From the NCBI RefSeq assembly GCF_014356525.2, contig NC_052505.1, positions 53,558,379-53,622,378 of the forward strand: 64,000 nucleotides of DNA, given 5' to 3'. Below, one piece after another: positions 24,332-37,000 of the stretch (its first letter is position 1; each line of letters begins with the position of its first letter). A program made the position numbers and the translations under genes. The notes below the pieces were generated by a model, which had not been told where the DNA came from, did no database searches, and saw nothing but the letters and a program-made list of their open reading frames with translations. This DNA comes from Nilaparvata lugens (lineage: Eukaryota > Arthropoda > Insecta > Hemiptera > Delphacidae).

Positions 24332-26058
24332 ATAATGATTTTCTTGAAGGTCTCGTAGAATAAATTAATTATTTCCAATAATTAATTAGCCGGGTCCTTT
24401 CATCTCCGCTGGGCTTGTGTATGGTCCAGATTTCTTATACATTTCTTTCAGTATTGAAAATATATTTACGGGAATAAATTACAATTAAGAACCCTTCAGC
24501 AACACTGAGTTCACAGATAATCAAACATTAATTACATATACTTCACATTTGAATAGGGATTGGCTTGATGCTTTTAAAAGTTAATAGGAAGAAAGAACCC
24601 TAATCTCCATGTGCTCCTCACAGGTCGAAATCACAAGCCAGAGAGAGTGATTTCTAGAAAAGTTTCATCTCTTCCTTGAACGATTTATAAGCTTCCTTCT
24701 GATTGGCTTTCTAATCTTAGTAAGACTCAATGTAATTGGTTCTTCAAGATTCAGGGTTTTCCTGACTTTGTTATACAAAGATAAATAGAAATTTTTAAAT
24801 ATATAAGTTGAGTAATAGTCTTAGATTATTCCAATAAATAAATCTCGATATATGATGCTACAAAATGATATACATTCAATTTTTTATGTGAGTTTTGTGT
24901 ACTCTTGGTTTTCATACTTTTTTAGATTGCAATTAATAATCGTGTAACAATAATAGTTGTCCTTATCTATTTACATAAATCTTCCCTAGTGTATATAACA
25001 TTTTGTAAGTAAAATTACAATTGAAGTCATACTGATTGATCGAACAATCAGCTGATTCGTTATGTTTTGATTCAAAGATTGATCCTAGATCGATTGATTC
25101 ATCAGAACAAAACAAAAGAATTCTAACCTCAAAATGTACATGCAAACTTTTATTTTTTATGATCTGCCAATAATAAATGAGCTGCTTTATAATTTTTATT
25201 TCTGCCAAGGAATTCTCATTATTGTTGAATTACAATTTTGCATGATTTTCTTATCGCTTAAAGATAACCTGATTTCTCTTTATCATGAATAACATTCGAT
25301 TTTACTTGAGCGGTAACTTAACTAGGCTATCTATTCTTTCTATTTTATAATCCCATTAAAGCTCAATAGTTCATTTCGAAAATATTTTGTGGTGCTAAAA
25401 TACCACGTGACATAATGCGCCCTCTGGTTTCTGATACAAAATGATAATTTGGGGGTATAATATATCTTTATGATCCTGTTGGTTTTGGATCAGAAATCAT
25501 ACAAGTTACAAAGCCTGCTAATATAACTAATGAGAATCGTGTCTCCTAAAAGTTCAATAATGAATATAATAACAAATGAATTCAATTCAAATATAAACGC
25601 CTTACATCGGCTAATCTCCTACTACATACAGTACATAAATATAAATCATCTCCTCCTCTACACAAAAACATAAACATCTTTTTCGACTACTACCTCTGCC
25701 CTCAGCTGGAAGCAGTGCTTTGCGGAACAGTCGATTTTGTTGGATTTTTGTTTACTCAACTGTCGCCATTTTGCTATCTTCCTCCTACACGGTAAGTTGG
25801 CTTTTCATTGGAATAATTATTATTTAATTGGCTTATGAGTGATGAATATGGTATAGATTGCTTTTAAATTTTCTATTTCTTTATTTTGGGCACTGGTTTT
25901 GCTGGTCGAAGTGGATACTTGTCTGCTGGATAATTGTGTTGTTTGGCGTTCGTGAGGTACATATTCAGTGAATGTTAAGGCAAGTGACAATTCAATCATA
26001 ATATTATTGTTTACCTTCTTATCTTTCAGTGTCTCGATAATATAGCTTGAGATTATAG
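24332..26058. other. Spacer between two LINEs
   Basis: It is mostly AT-rich and without recognisable genes. Near 25740-25800 a GC-richer stretch has CGCCATTTTG followed by ACACGGTAAGT, which looks like a YY1-type site and a splice donor. It could be a non-coding first exon or transposon leader, but nothing downstream confirms this. Confidence 0.3.
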
Positions 26059-27825
26059 ATGCGATCATCAACTTCATCTTTGTGGCGTGCTCTGAGGGAG
26101 ATTGGAGCTGGCAAGGAGAGGCAGGTACCGACTGTTGCTCACTCGCTGGATGATCTCAATGATTTCTTCACTGACATCCCTGTAAGTTTGGACCAAGCTT
26201 GTGCTCACTTTGACTCTCTGCCTGATTGTCATCCAAATGAGGATTTCTACTTCTCCAATGTCACGGAGCAAGAGGTATTCTTGGCTGTTCATAGAGTAAA
26301 GAGTAATGCTGTTGGTGCAGATGGTATCCCAATCAAATTTATCAAAATCATCCTCCCTCTCATCCTTCCTTTCCTCACTCATCTAGTCAATACCTCACTT
26401 CTAACGTCGGTTTTTCCTGATGACTGGAAGTCATCCATTGTAATCCCCTTGAACAAGATCCCTAACCCTCTCTCTCCATCTGATTACAGGCCTATTAGCT
26501 TATTGTCCGTCTTGTCAAAGGTTCTGGGAAGCATTGTTCACTCCCAATTGAGCACATTCGTCCATGGCTCTGGATTGATTGGTGACTTTCAATCGGGGTT
26601 CAGCAGCGGTCATAGCACCACCTCTGCACTCCTGAGAGTAACTGACGACATCCATAGGGCCATGGATAATAGAGAGCTAACAGTTCTAGTCCTAATAGAT
26701 TTTAGCAAGGCATTCGACAGTATTTTCCATCCTACTCTACTCTACAAACTCGGAAAATTAGGTTTTCCCAACTCCACTGTGGCATGGGTGAGGTCCTATC
26801 TTTGGGGTTGGTGTCAGTGTGTGAGAGTTTGGGATGCCTCTTCACGGTGGCGTGGAATGAACAAAGGAGTTCCTCAGGGTTCGGTATTGGGTCCTCTACT
26901 GTTCAGCATTTACATAAATGACGTGACAAGCACTCTACTTACGACCAGACATCACCTGTATGCAGAAGATTTACAAATATACCGACACTGCAAGGAAAAT
27001 GACTTTGGCGTCACAGTTGATGAGGTCAATGCTGACTTGACTCGTTTGGTACAGTGGACTGAGAATAATGGACTGAAAATTAACGAGACAAAATCGAAAT
27101 CTATAGTGATAGGTTACTCAAGACTTTCAAACACAATTGACATATCTAACGGACCATACATAACATTGAATAACATACAATTGGAATACAGTTCTGACGT
27201 GGAAAATTTGGGACTGACAATGACAAGGACTCTTGACTGGACCAGCCACGTGACTCAGGCTTGTAACAGGGTCATTGGGGGGATCATGACATTGAAGAGG
27301 ATCTCTGACTTCATTCCCTTTCCAACAAAGGTTATGCTGGTTAAGACTCTGATTTCCCCAATCTTCAACTACTGTGACATAGTGACTCTTGACATGATAG
27401 TTCAACTTTTGCAGAGGATGCAGCGTGCACATAATTATTGTGTTCGCTTTATCTTCAACCTGAGACATGACGACCATGTGACCGAATACTTTAACAGACT
27501 TGAACTCATGAAGCTGCGTGAGAGTAGATCACATCATGCTTTGTGCTTCCTGCATAAGATATTGAAAACCAAAACGCCTAAGTATCTGGCAGTGGAGTAC
27601 CGTTACTTGGGTGATTTTGGCCGTGGAGGAACGTAGCATGGATCCCATCTGCTGGCTGTCCCAACACATAGGACTGTTATGTTCAATAAGTCGTTCCTTG
27701 TGACAGCCTGTAGTTTATGGAATTCTTTGCCTGCTGAGCTGAAGCTAGTTGGGGGACATCGCCGGTTCGGCGCGGCTGTCTTGCGGTGGATCAGAGGTGG
27801 TGGACTCGGCTGGAATGCTCCCTAA
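26059..27825 (+). pseudogene. LINE reverse transcriptase with YAED box and one in-frame stop
   Basis: A 525-codon open frame runs to TAG at 27634-27636. The same frame then continues for 62 more codons (HGSHLLAVPTHRT ... SLWNSLPAEL) to TAA at 27823-27825. That tail is the usual LINE C-terminus, so the TAG is a nonsense mutation. Blocks visible are SDYRPISLLSVLSKVL, FQSGFSSGHST, motif A LIDFSKAFDS (Asp214), PQGSVLGPLLF and the catalytic box HLYAEDLQIY. The usual Tyr-Ala-Asp-Asp reads Tyr-Ala-Glu-Asp (Glu303). The first aspartate binds catalytic metal, so the change probably abolishes polymerisation. The N-terminal endonuclease is absent. Confidence 0.85.
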
Positions 27826-28349
27826 CCCGTAATTCAAGTCTGTATGTGTGTGTGTGTGTGTATGTGTGGTTCCTCTCTTTCTTCCTTCTTTCTCTCTTCC
27901 TTCTTCCTCTCTTCCTTTTTCTTCTCTTTCTTTTCCCTTCTTCCCTTTCTTCTACCGGAATAATCTATGGATTTGGACTGAAAATTCTCAACTGTATTCA
28001 CTTTTCTCTTCTTCCTTTTGCATAACCCCTTTATGTACTTAAATTCGAAAGGAGTTCAAGTTTTCTCTTTTTTTTATTCTTATTATATTTATATTAAATA
28101 ATTATGAATAATTGTAATATAATAACAATGAATATAATTATTATATTTATATATATATATTTTTTTTCTTGTTAATTTGTTTTCTAAGTTATTGTTTTCT
28201 TTTACTTTAGTTCATTGTTTATGATGTTGTTTTAGTTGTTACTTAGAATTGTATGGAGGGTTAAGTGTAAGAGAGGGCCGGCTGCGCCCTAACTTCGCCC
28301 TCCTAGGTTTTTTATGAAGGCAGCGATTCAATTCAATTCAATTCAATTC
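26059..28349 (+). mobile_element. 5'-truncated LINE with (ATTCA)n tail
   Basis: It begins inside ORF2 just before the reverse transcriptase, so the 5' half (ORF1 and endonuclease) is missing, as in typical incomplete reverse transcription. After the ORF2 end at 27825 there is a (GT)n run (27841-27868), a pyrimidine-rich block (27870-27960), an AT-rich block (28060-28180) and a terminal (ATTCA)4 at 28326-28349. Such pentamer tails mark the 3' ends of some non-LTR elements. The clade was not determined. Confidence 0.75.
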
Positions 28350-28369
28350 GAAGGTGTAGAACCGCTCAG

Positions 28370-29410
28370 TTGACACTTGTTGCAGCAATGAAAATTCCAC
28401 CCCCCACTTTGAAGCTTCTATAACAATGGAAGGTAAACTTAGAATAGTGAAATAATACATCATTTCAAAGAGAATTCAATGCTCTAAAAACCTATTATGA
28501 GTAATTATTTTTACGATGCATTGTTGGAAAGTTATAAGACCTGAAAGAGCAAAACATTGGATAAAAAACTGTTTGTTATTTCTACAATTCCACACTCTCA
28601 ATAGCGGATATCTGGAAAACTGTTGGAAATATCACAAAACTCAATGATACAAAAAGTGTAGAGAATTTATCAAGCTTCATTTTTGAATCGTTAGTTATGT
28701 CGGTTGAACGCATTGTTCTCATGATATGAGCGTGGAACAAAACGCTGAAAAATGAATCTTTTAAAACACCCTCATCCCCTTAGCACATGAATTGGGAATG
28801 GGGACTTTTGATATGTTCTCCTCCCAACTAGTCTCAACAAAGCTGCAAAGTCAAAAATTCTGTTTAAAACATTCCCTCCAAGTTCCTTTGTCAATTGGTT
28901 TATTGTCGCAATAATGGAGATTTCACACACAATACTGAAGCTGCTGCAAAAGGTGTAGGGGAATGCGTAAAAGTGTGAAGTTATACATCAAATTGAAGAT
29001 AATTCAATGCTCTATGAGCTCATAATCAATATTGGTTTTCCCCATCGATTTTCAAAAAGTTATGAGAGCAAAAATATAAAAAAATTGGTGGCAAACGTGT
29101 TTTTTTCAAAAATGTCTCACCTTCAAGAGCGGATATCTCGAAAATTAGAAGAGATATAAAAAACGTTGTGGAGTGATATTGTAGGAAATTATGTAAGCTT
29201 CAATTTGTTATTTGACAGTCAAGTCCTTAAGATACATAGTTTTTGAATTTTATGCGAGAAACCCAAAAATGATACCTTTAAACCACCCCCACCCCCTTAT
29301 CACTGTGGGTGGGGAATTTTGATATGTTCACCTCCTTACTACCCTAAAAAGAAATGTGGGGTCAAAAATTGTCTTCCAAAAATTTCCCTCTATACCCTTC
29401 TTTCTTGATC
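28370..29410. repeat. Non-coding repeat of two diverged units, about 520 bp each
   Basis: AATTCAATGCTCTA occurs near 28476 and, as part of a longer match, near 29006. TTTTGATATGTTC recurs near 28807 and near 29308. Between these anchors both units share GCGGATATCT-type text and a CCCTCC stretch. The order of blocks is the same, so this is an old tandem duplication. It is non-coding and starts right beside the LINE tail. Confidence 0.55.
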
Positions 29411-29432
29411 ATTCATTGCCTGGACTATATAG

Positions 29433-29475
29433 TGTTACATATAGTCTATATATGTATATAGACTATAATGTAACA
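29433..29475. repeat. AT-rich inverted repeat (hairpin)
   Basis: TGTTACATATAGTCTATAT pairs with its reverse complement ending at 29475, with one bulged base and about four central bases. No gene is adjacent, and it is not a recognisable terminator. Confidence 0.6.
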
Positions 29476-32400
29476 TAGCGTTAAAAAAGTTATTTATGAA
29501 GATGTTTATTGGAGACTACTCATAGTTATGGAGATCATACTCGTCCTGATAAGATGAAAATTTTCAAGCTGAAAGTAGATTAATTTGTTGCACATTCGGT
29601 TCAAATATCAACAAATGTTACCAAATATTACCAATGTTATCACATATAGTGAGAACGAATTACTCTAAAGCTTTTTATTCTCACTGAACATGAAGAGGCA
29701 ATACCAAGCCAGAATTGAAGTTCCGTTCAAATCATAATTATCAGAGCTTTCAAATTGATGCTATGTAAATTTAACTATGGATGTTATCTCCATCTCACAA
29801 TTCCCCTATTTATCCTCATCGTGATTCAGAATGAAGTAGTTTATCTCTATAATCACAAACATCAATGTACAGTACCTATAATAAATAGTAAAAATGAAAA
29901 AATTTCTAGTAATAATGCGTCTTTTTCTAGGTACGAATTTCAAGGCTCATAAAATAACTTTTTCTCAATCACAGGCAGAAATTCCTATGATCATCATAAT
30001 AGTGATTAGATGAAAATCGTTTGTATTGTACATTGTTCGACGTAAGATAAGCTACATCTTTAAGGTAATCAACGTATTTTGGATTATCATGTTCATGAAT
30101 TGTGATGAATCTTTCAAATAGACCTCATGAGAAGAGAGAAAATTGTGATTACCTTTTAAAATGAAAGAATTTGCTAAAGGAATGGTTAGCGACCGAGCGA
30201 TAACGCTTACTTATCAGTAACTGTATATTAGATAAGAGTACCGTTCTGTACTGAATATTTTCTAGAAAATTATTCAATAGAATTATAATTATTCTGCAAA
30301 TAAAGCACGAATCATTTATGAATTGCTCATTGAATTTTGAGGTTACACTTTGTTTACTGCCGATCAGATGTTTAAAGCAGCCTGAACACAGCTGACTGAT
30401 TCAAAGTATCGTCAAATGTCACGCCAGTTTCACGCAAGGTATAATATCATTTCTAAAAATTAAAAAACTATCAATAAAGGACCAAGAATTTCGAATAAAA
30501 AATAAAATGTATGTATTACTGTTGAAATTATTTATTACTTAAGAAATTATATTATCATGTCAGGTCTTATTGTAACTAACTAGGTCATAGCATGAACAGT
30601 ATATTATTGATAAAAACAGCAGAAATTAATTATAACAGTCTCAGACATAATAAAAATTGTATAAGAATATTAATTTATTAATTATTACTTCAACTGAACC
30701 ACATGGTAATTAAATCTCTTTGGCAAGCCTAAGCCAATCATAGTGCATAAAAATAGCACCAAAAAGGTGATCGTTTGAAAGCAACACATGTTAATCTACT
30801 ATCAGACAACAAACCTGCCTTATCATATACGCTAGCACATGTACATTGTATGAGAGGAACTATGTCTAGAAGATTAAGCAGTTTTAAGAATTACATAAAT
30901 TGAATTATTATTGTAATTAAAGGAATTATATTCTACTACTTGCCACTGACGTCATGTCTACGTCACAATCGTTCTACCAATGGCAAATTTTCATGCAAAT
31001 TATTACATCGAGATTCTCAGAAGAAAGGTCTAGCCAAGAAGCTTAGAGAAAAGACAGCACTTCCCTTTTGAAATCCTCACCGTTCAGATCTCTTTATAGT
31101 TACCAAGACCTATTCGTAAAAAATTCTTGTTCGATTTTATATGTTTTATTTGTGAGCCAATATTTTAGGCTATTCTATTTGTTATTTGTAAATTTATATT
31201 CATCAATCGATAAATTAAAAAAGTTTAAAGTTAAATCATCCCTTAATTAATTTGGTGAAGGAAATATTAAATTGAAATTCCCCACGTGCTGAAACCGAAG
31301 CCTGGATTGCTGCCGACCAAACGATTTTGATCTAAAGAAGAAAACCACGACCGCCAAGGAATTTCACGTGAGTTATAAGTTTAAAGGGGCCCCAATCTAC
31401 GCTTCGAAAAATATTACAGTGCAGAAACATGAATTTTTTCTTCGTTAAATTATTGGCCACGCCGACAAGCGCTTATTAGTTGTTGAGAGCCTAGAATTTG
31501 TTCAATATTCAATTTATACGAACTTGTAGTTGATTAGCTGTCCTCCGCTGCCAGAACCACGACCCCGAGCATTTTAAAAATATTTTATAATTCATTTTTC
31601 ACTATTTTTTCAAAACTGTTAAATTTTATCAATTGTAAAATTCTGTCGAATCACGCATGATATCATGCAAGTACAAGAAAATTGCTAATCATTTTTGTTA
31701 ATGTTAAACCACTTTCAATCTGTAAACTATATTCTGAATCTGCACTGTGAGATCATATATTTTATTATAATATATTCCAGTTTTAAATATTCGTTTTCTG
31801 AGTTCGATTATTTCTTAAGCCTGTCAATTATTGTGTCTGATACGTTCTATATCATCAAGAACCGATCGAATACGAACATTGGAATAATTGAATTAAGCTG
31901 GATATTGGAACAGGTCTAAGTGGATGTAGCGAGTGGGGTCAGATCGAGATATTTATTCTTTGTCCTTACCTGCTCATATATCAGCTTTTATCTGTTACCA
32001 ACCTCGACTTAGGAGCGAACAGATCAACAGTACAGCAGATGCAGCCAGAGATCATATAATTTCCTACAATAGAGCTTAAAACCCGACAAGACTCTGTTCT
32101 CGAAATATATTCCGAACGATATCTGGTCCTTATACCGTATACTAATCCTTCGGAACTTATTAGAGACGCAGTCCCGTAAATTATCTACATCGGGATTTTT
32201 GCTCGACCTGTATGATTTTGTATGCTCATTCTTCACAGGTAATAATTTTAAGGTATCCGTATTCAGTGTTTAGCGTCCGCTACACTACTTATAAAAATTT
32301 CATCATTATACAATCTGTCATTAGAAGAATCAAGGGTGAGCGAGCGTTTAGGCCTCCCGCGATTCCGACAATTGTATTGAATCTTGTAGTGAGTCAATCA

Positions 32401-34213
32401 GTCTGGTGTACACTCAGCGTCCACGCACGCAGTTACAAAATTTATAGCCTCTACACCATTGATTCAGTACAAGATTCACCCTACATGTGTGAAGCCTTCA
32501 AAAAACGCACCACATGATTTGCCGGCCCAACGTGAGGCATTTAAATGCACTACAGAATGAAAGCGAGACTGTGATAGAAGATTAGTCAAACTGAAATTTG
32601 AACATTATATACAATGCATATTTCTGATCAACTCAATTACAAATGATAGTATCAAGCCGAAATGAATTGAGCAACTGAATTTCAAAGTTATATCCACTAT
32701 TCAAATTGCACTGTGATTTCCTTTTACTTCTAAATGGATTGAATTGCCTCACTCTTCAACGTAACAATTATTGTAAAAAAACCAGTGGAATGTGAACGTC
32801 ATACAAATAGCATCTAAATTTCAATTTTCGGATCATGAAATTCATAAAAAAAACTAATTCTTGAGAGAATAGTAATGAATTGCAAACAGTGCATATAACA
32901 TTGATACAAAGTGATACAATGTAAATCAACATTCATTAATATTTAATACTGGACTTATCAAATTTATATTACCGTTATATTATATTATTTATAAAGCTTA
33001 TAAAATGTTAAACCAACATTTTCAATTTTCTCTACTGGAGAGAAACATCGATAGAAAATAGAGAAGACCCCATTATAAGCATAAAATACTTGGTACTAGA
33101 ATTCACTTGAACTAACTCATCACTTCAACCCTTCAATGATCACAATGAACTAGATTAGTATAAAAACCATGAGGTTGATAATCAGGTACATTTTTCAAAT
33201 AGCTTCACCCAACTAAATATGTGAATGCCAAGTCATAAGAAATCATGTTCAATAGCTTTAATTTGAATGCTTCAAATAAAAAATGATCTATTCTTTTGGT
33301 GCCCGAATCAAATTCAATATCAATCACCATTAATCGACATCAAGAAAAGCTTCTGCCAACCTTGTGATTCCAGTATGATTCTGCTCATGCTTTACTTCCA
33401 TTTATAAAGTTCTCATTAAGGCCCATGTGTAATGAATGACAAGATGCGAGTGGAGGTGAAAAATCGATATGTTAAGAAAAATAATAGAAGATGATGAATC
33501 ATCTTTCAATTCATCTTATACGGTAGGCTACTTTGTGCTTGAATGGGAAACACTTCATGATTTTCCTACCTTCTATGCATGCTTACTCTTCCTTAATTTG
33601 TATGTTTGCATGGCTTCCATCTTTAGAATCTACTGAGTTTTCATATTGGACTGTCTATATAATGTAGATTCAAGTAGTAAGAACGGAAGATAAGCTACTT
33701 TACCGAGAGAATCATAGAAAGTTCCAACTCAACAAGCCCAATGTATAATTTTTTGATGTCTCAGTCGTCATAATATATACTTGGCTCAACTGTAGGTATA
33801 TTATCAACCAGGCTTGGAGAATATTAACTGTAGAAAACAGCAAACACTGCATGCTATGATTTTTCAGGAAATTGCCACTGTTAACACTATGTAATCTATG
33901 ACTTATTCCAGTTTTTGACATTCATAAATTATGATAAATTTTTGCATAGAATTATGATCATACACACATATTGTAAATATGTATTATATTATGTAATAGA
34001 GTATGAATATTTTATCGGTTGCAAACAATAACTTTGTCTGTCATAGAATGCATGATTTAGCACATATATAACAACAAAATGATTTTAGAGAATATTAGAG
34101 AATTAAAATGTGAAAAATTAGTTCCATCGCATGTCAAAACAATAAGAAAAATTTTTTTCGAGCGCCTAGTGTAAATAAGATGCAACGTAAAAAGCACTAG
34201 GCCTACTATTTTA
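29476..34213. other. AT-rich DNA, possibly with a diverged relative of the 2-kb repeat
   Basis: No gene is supportable. Between about 31240 and 31430 the order AGTTTAAAGTTAAAT, CCAAGGAATTTC, CACGTGAGT (31365-31373) and ACGCTTCGA parallels the 1170-1400 part of copy A. This hints at a more diverged member of that family somewhere within about 30150-32520. The ends could not be set. The rest shows nothing recognisable. Confidence 0.3.
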
Positions 34214-34925
34214 CTGTTTACTATGGTGAAGAGAGTCAGCCACGCCGTACCGCGTCGATTGTTTCCCCTTCCACAGCGTCAAATCGAATCGCAAATACAT
34301 AACAAAATACATCAATGGATTCGGAATGAATATGGCTACATTAATTATTCGTCTAACTTTCTTTAAAATTATTTTCTTCGAAGTTAATCGGAAAAAACAG
34401 AAATCAAATCGAGAAACCCCTAAATTTTTACATATATGTTTGATTTATTGAGGAAATGAATACGACTAATATTGTAGTCCATAATGTAACGAATCGAATG
34501 ACATATGATAGATTTTTTTCCGATTAATGGTTACAGAGATAATTGATTTCCAGTTGGCTGTTTACTATGGCGAAGAGAGTCAGCCGCGCCGTTCCGCGTC
34601 GACTGTTTCCCCTTCCACGGCGTGAAATCGAATCGCAAATGGATAACAATATACATCAATGGATTTGCAATGAGAGTGGCTACATTAATTATTTGGCTCT
34701 TTTTTCTTTAAAACTACTTGCTTCGAAGTTAATCGGAGAAAACAAAAAAATCAAATCACAAACCTCCTAAATTTTTACATACCGTATATATTATTTTATC
34801 ATGAAAACTGCAAGTTTTATTGAAAAAATAATACAACTAATATTGTAGTCCATAATGTGATGAATCGAATGGCATATAATAGAACTGTTTCCGATTAATG
34901 GTTTCAGAGATAATTGATTTCCTGT
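34214..34925. repeat. Two-unit tandem repeat, period 344 bp
   Basis: CTGTTTACTATGG starts both units (34214 and 34558). They share GAGAGTCAGCC, a TTTCCCCTTCCAC block, ATACATCAATGGATT and TTGTAGTCCATAATG in the same order, with roughly 85-90% identity by eye. The second unit has a small insertion near 34780-34815. No coding potential is evident. Confidence 0.8.
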
Positions 34926-36189
34926 ATTTACCTGCATTTTTCATATTTTAGGGGGCTGGGGCGGGAAGCTTCAAGGGGATTTTTCGGTACTTTTGGGAGA
35001 ATGACCCTCTAGGAGGGTTCTATCGATGGTGGGAAATTCAGCTTTTATATCATTTTCGGATCAAAACTGCTTTTTTGGACCTTCATTGACTGGTCTATGA
35101 TAATTATGAAAGTTATTGACAAATTCGTGTTAATAGAGTGAATTCATATGTGACAACGTGCAGTATCGAATCAGTATAAATAAACTGACTGTGAGTAGCC
35201 TAGTCAATCACCATATTATCTTAATCAACAACCCAATAACAGCTAAATTTGTTTCATGTTGTGTATTGTCAATGATATTGTGTAAGTGATATTCTATTCT
35301 TGACATAATCATTCTTGAAAATTTCTTTTATTGAACAATAACTCAGCCAGTGATGTATTTTTATGAAGCATTTCATTCACAAACATTCTATGTACATTGA
35401 ATTCACAGCTATTCCAGTCCAATCGAGAGGATTCAGTGGAAGCAAGATGATCCTTGATTAAGTTGTGATGGAAAGATAGTTCGTATCGAGAAAGAAAACC
35501 AATGAACTGCTTGGGTGAATCAGAGGAGGGTAATTGGGAAAATCGGTCTCGTTTTCGTTTTCGTCGATGATCGATTCGGAAAGTGTGGAAATTTTCAAAA
35601 AGATTTCCTCAATGAGTGAACGTGACTCGAAACGAGTGGCGCCTCATCAAACACACTCTTTCGTATATATTCACTTACACTATATGGTATATACTCTATA
35701 TACTTTTCCCAAACGAGGAAAAAGTGGCTATGTAGACTTGGCTTCTTGTTCGTTAACTGAAAATCCATTACTTGTCCTGTGGCTCCTCCCCCCTCCACCG
35801 CATTGCTAGCCACTCCTCGAACTACCCCATGACCCATGAATTTATGGCCTATTCAGTCCCAGCCGTATATGCTCATCCATTACTGCGTGGAGGAACTATC
35901 CGTTACTTTGGCACTGCTCTATCAAGGGACTGACTCAAGAAAGAACTAGATCTTGGAGGAACTATAACTGAGCTGTAGAAACTCAGGAGCTCCGATAATA
36001 ATTAAATCAACTTCCTCCAAACAATATTTATTCTCATATTATTATAAATAATAAAAAAATATTTAGTTCTTTAATAAAATTTCAAGAACAAGACTCATTG
36101 CATGATGAGAAGTTCAGCGATTTCCATACTTTCGAACTGATGACTGAAATCGGTATCTCACTGTATAGTTCCATCTTCACAATTTTTTA
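34926..36189. other. Unannotated DNA
   Basis: No supportable feature. A short frame at 35534-35809 (+) has no recognisable domain and overlaps a frame on the other strand. Confidence 0.35.
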
Positions 36190-37000
36190 ATATCTCTAAG
36201 GGAAAGAGATGGATGAATGAAGCTCCTCCTGAAATACGATTGGATCTGACAAGAGATTTAATGATTTTAATGTTCGTAGATGACCTTGTTATTTTACAGA
36301 ACTCTGAAGACAACTTGCAGAAGGCGATGTATGTTCTGAATAACATTTCAAAGAAGTATAATTTGTTTATCTCAAAAAGCAAAACCAAAACAATGGAATT
36401 CTGCGGCAAATCACCTGTAAGGACCAAAATAATGCTGGATGACGCTTTACTCGAAAAAGTGTCCTATTTCAAGTACCTGGGTGTTGAGATCACATATGGA
36501 TTTGATAATGATGTGGATCTGAAACAGAATAGATTTCTACAAATATATGTGGTACAATAAAACGCCGGTTGAAAAACAGAACAAGGAAGGAGACACAATT
36601 AAAATTTGATAAAGTGATGGCGGTAGCAACATTATTGTATGGAGCAGAAACTTGGGTTAGCAAGAAGAAAACATTGAGCAGAGTTCAAGCTGCAGAGATG
36701 CGTTTTCTCCGGAGTGTGAAAGGTTGCACAAAGTTAGACAGATTCTGCAATGATGACATTAGAAATGAGTTAGGAATATCATCATTAGCTGCACAAGTTG
36801 AAATAAACTTGGAAAAACCATGTGGAACGAATACAAAAATACTAGGATACCAAAGGCTGTCATGAAATACATACCCTACGGTAGAAGGGATATTGGCAGA
36901 CCTCTCAAAAGATGATAAAATAATAGTTATATCCTTTGAAACCGGAACAGGTGTGTACGCCTTATCCTGGGAAGAAGAATAAGAAGAAGAAGAAGAAGGA
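36190..37000 (+). pseudogene. Fragment of a LINE reverse transcriptase (C-terminal part), copy 1
   Basis: The first frame (36213-36560) has FVDDLVIL, the YADD-equivalent catalytic box, then SKSKTKTMEF and VSYFKYLGVEI. After a shift near 36545 the second frame (to 36865) reads KVMAVATLLYGAETWVSKKK and AEMRFLRSVKGCT, the hallmark C-terminus of a LINE group often annotated in insects as endonuclease-reverse transcriptase. A further shift leads into PYGRRDIGRPLKR near 36870-36918. A (GAA)n-type tail lies at about 36970-37000. The N-terminal palm, endonuclease and ORF1 are absent, so it is a dead 5'-truncated copy. It is related to 51309-51706. Confidence 0.75.
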
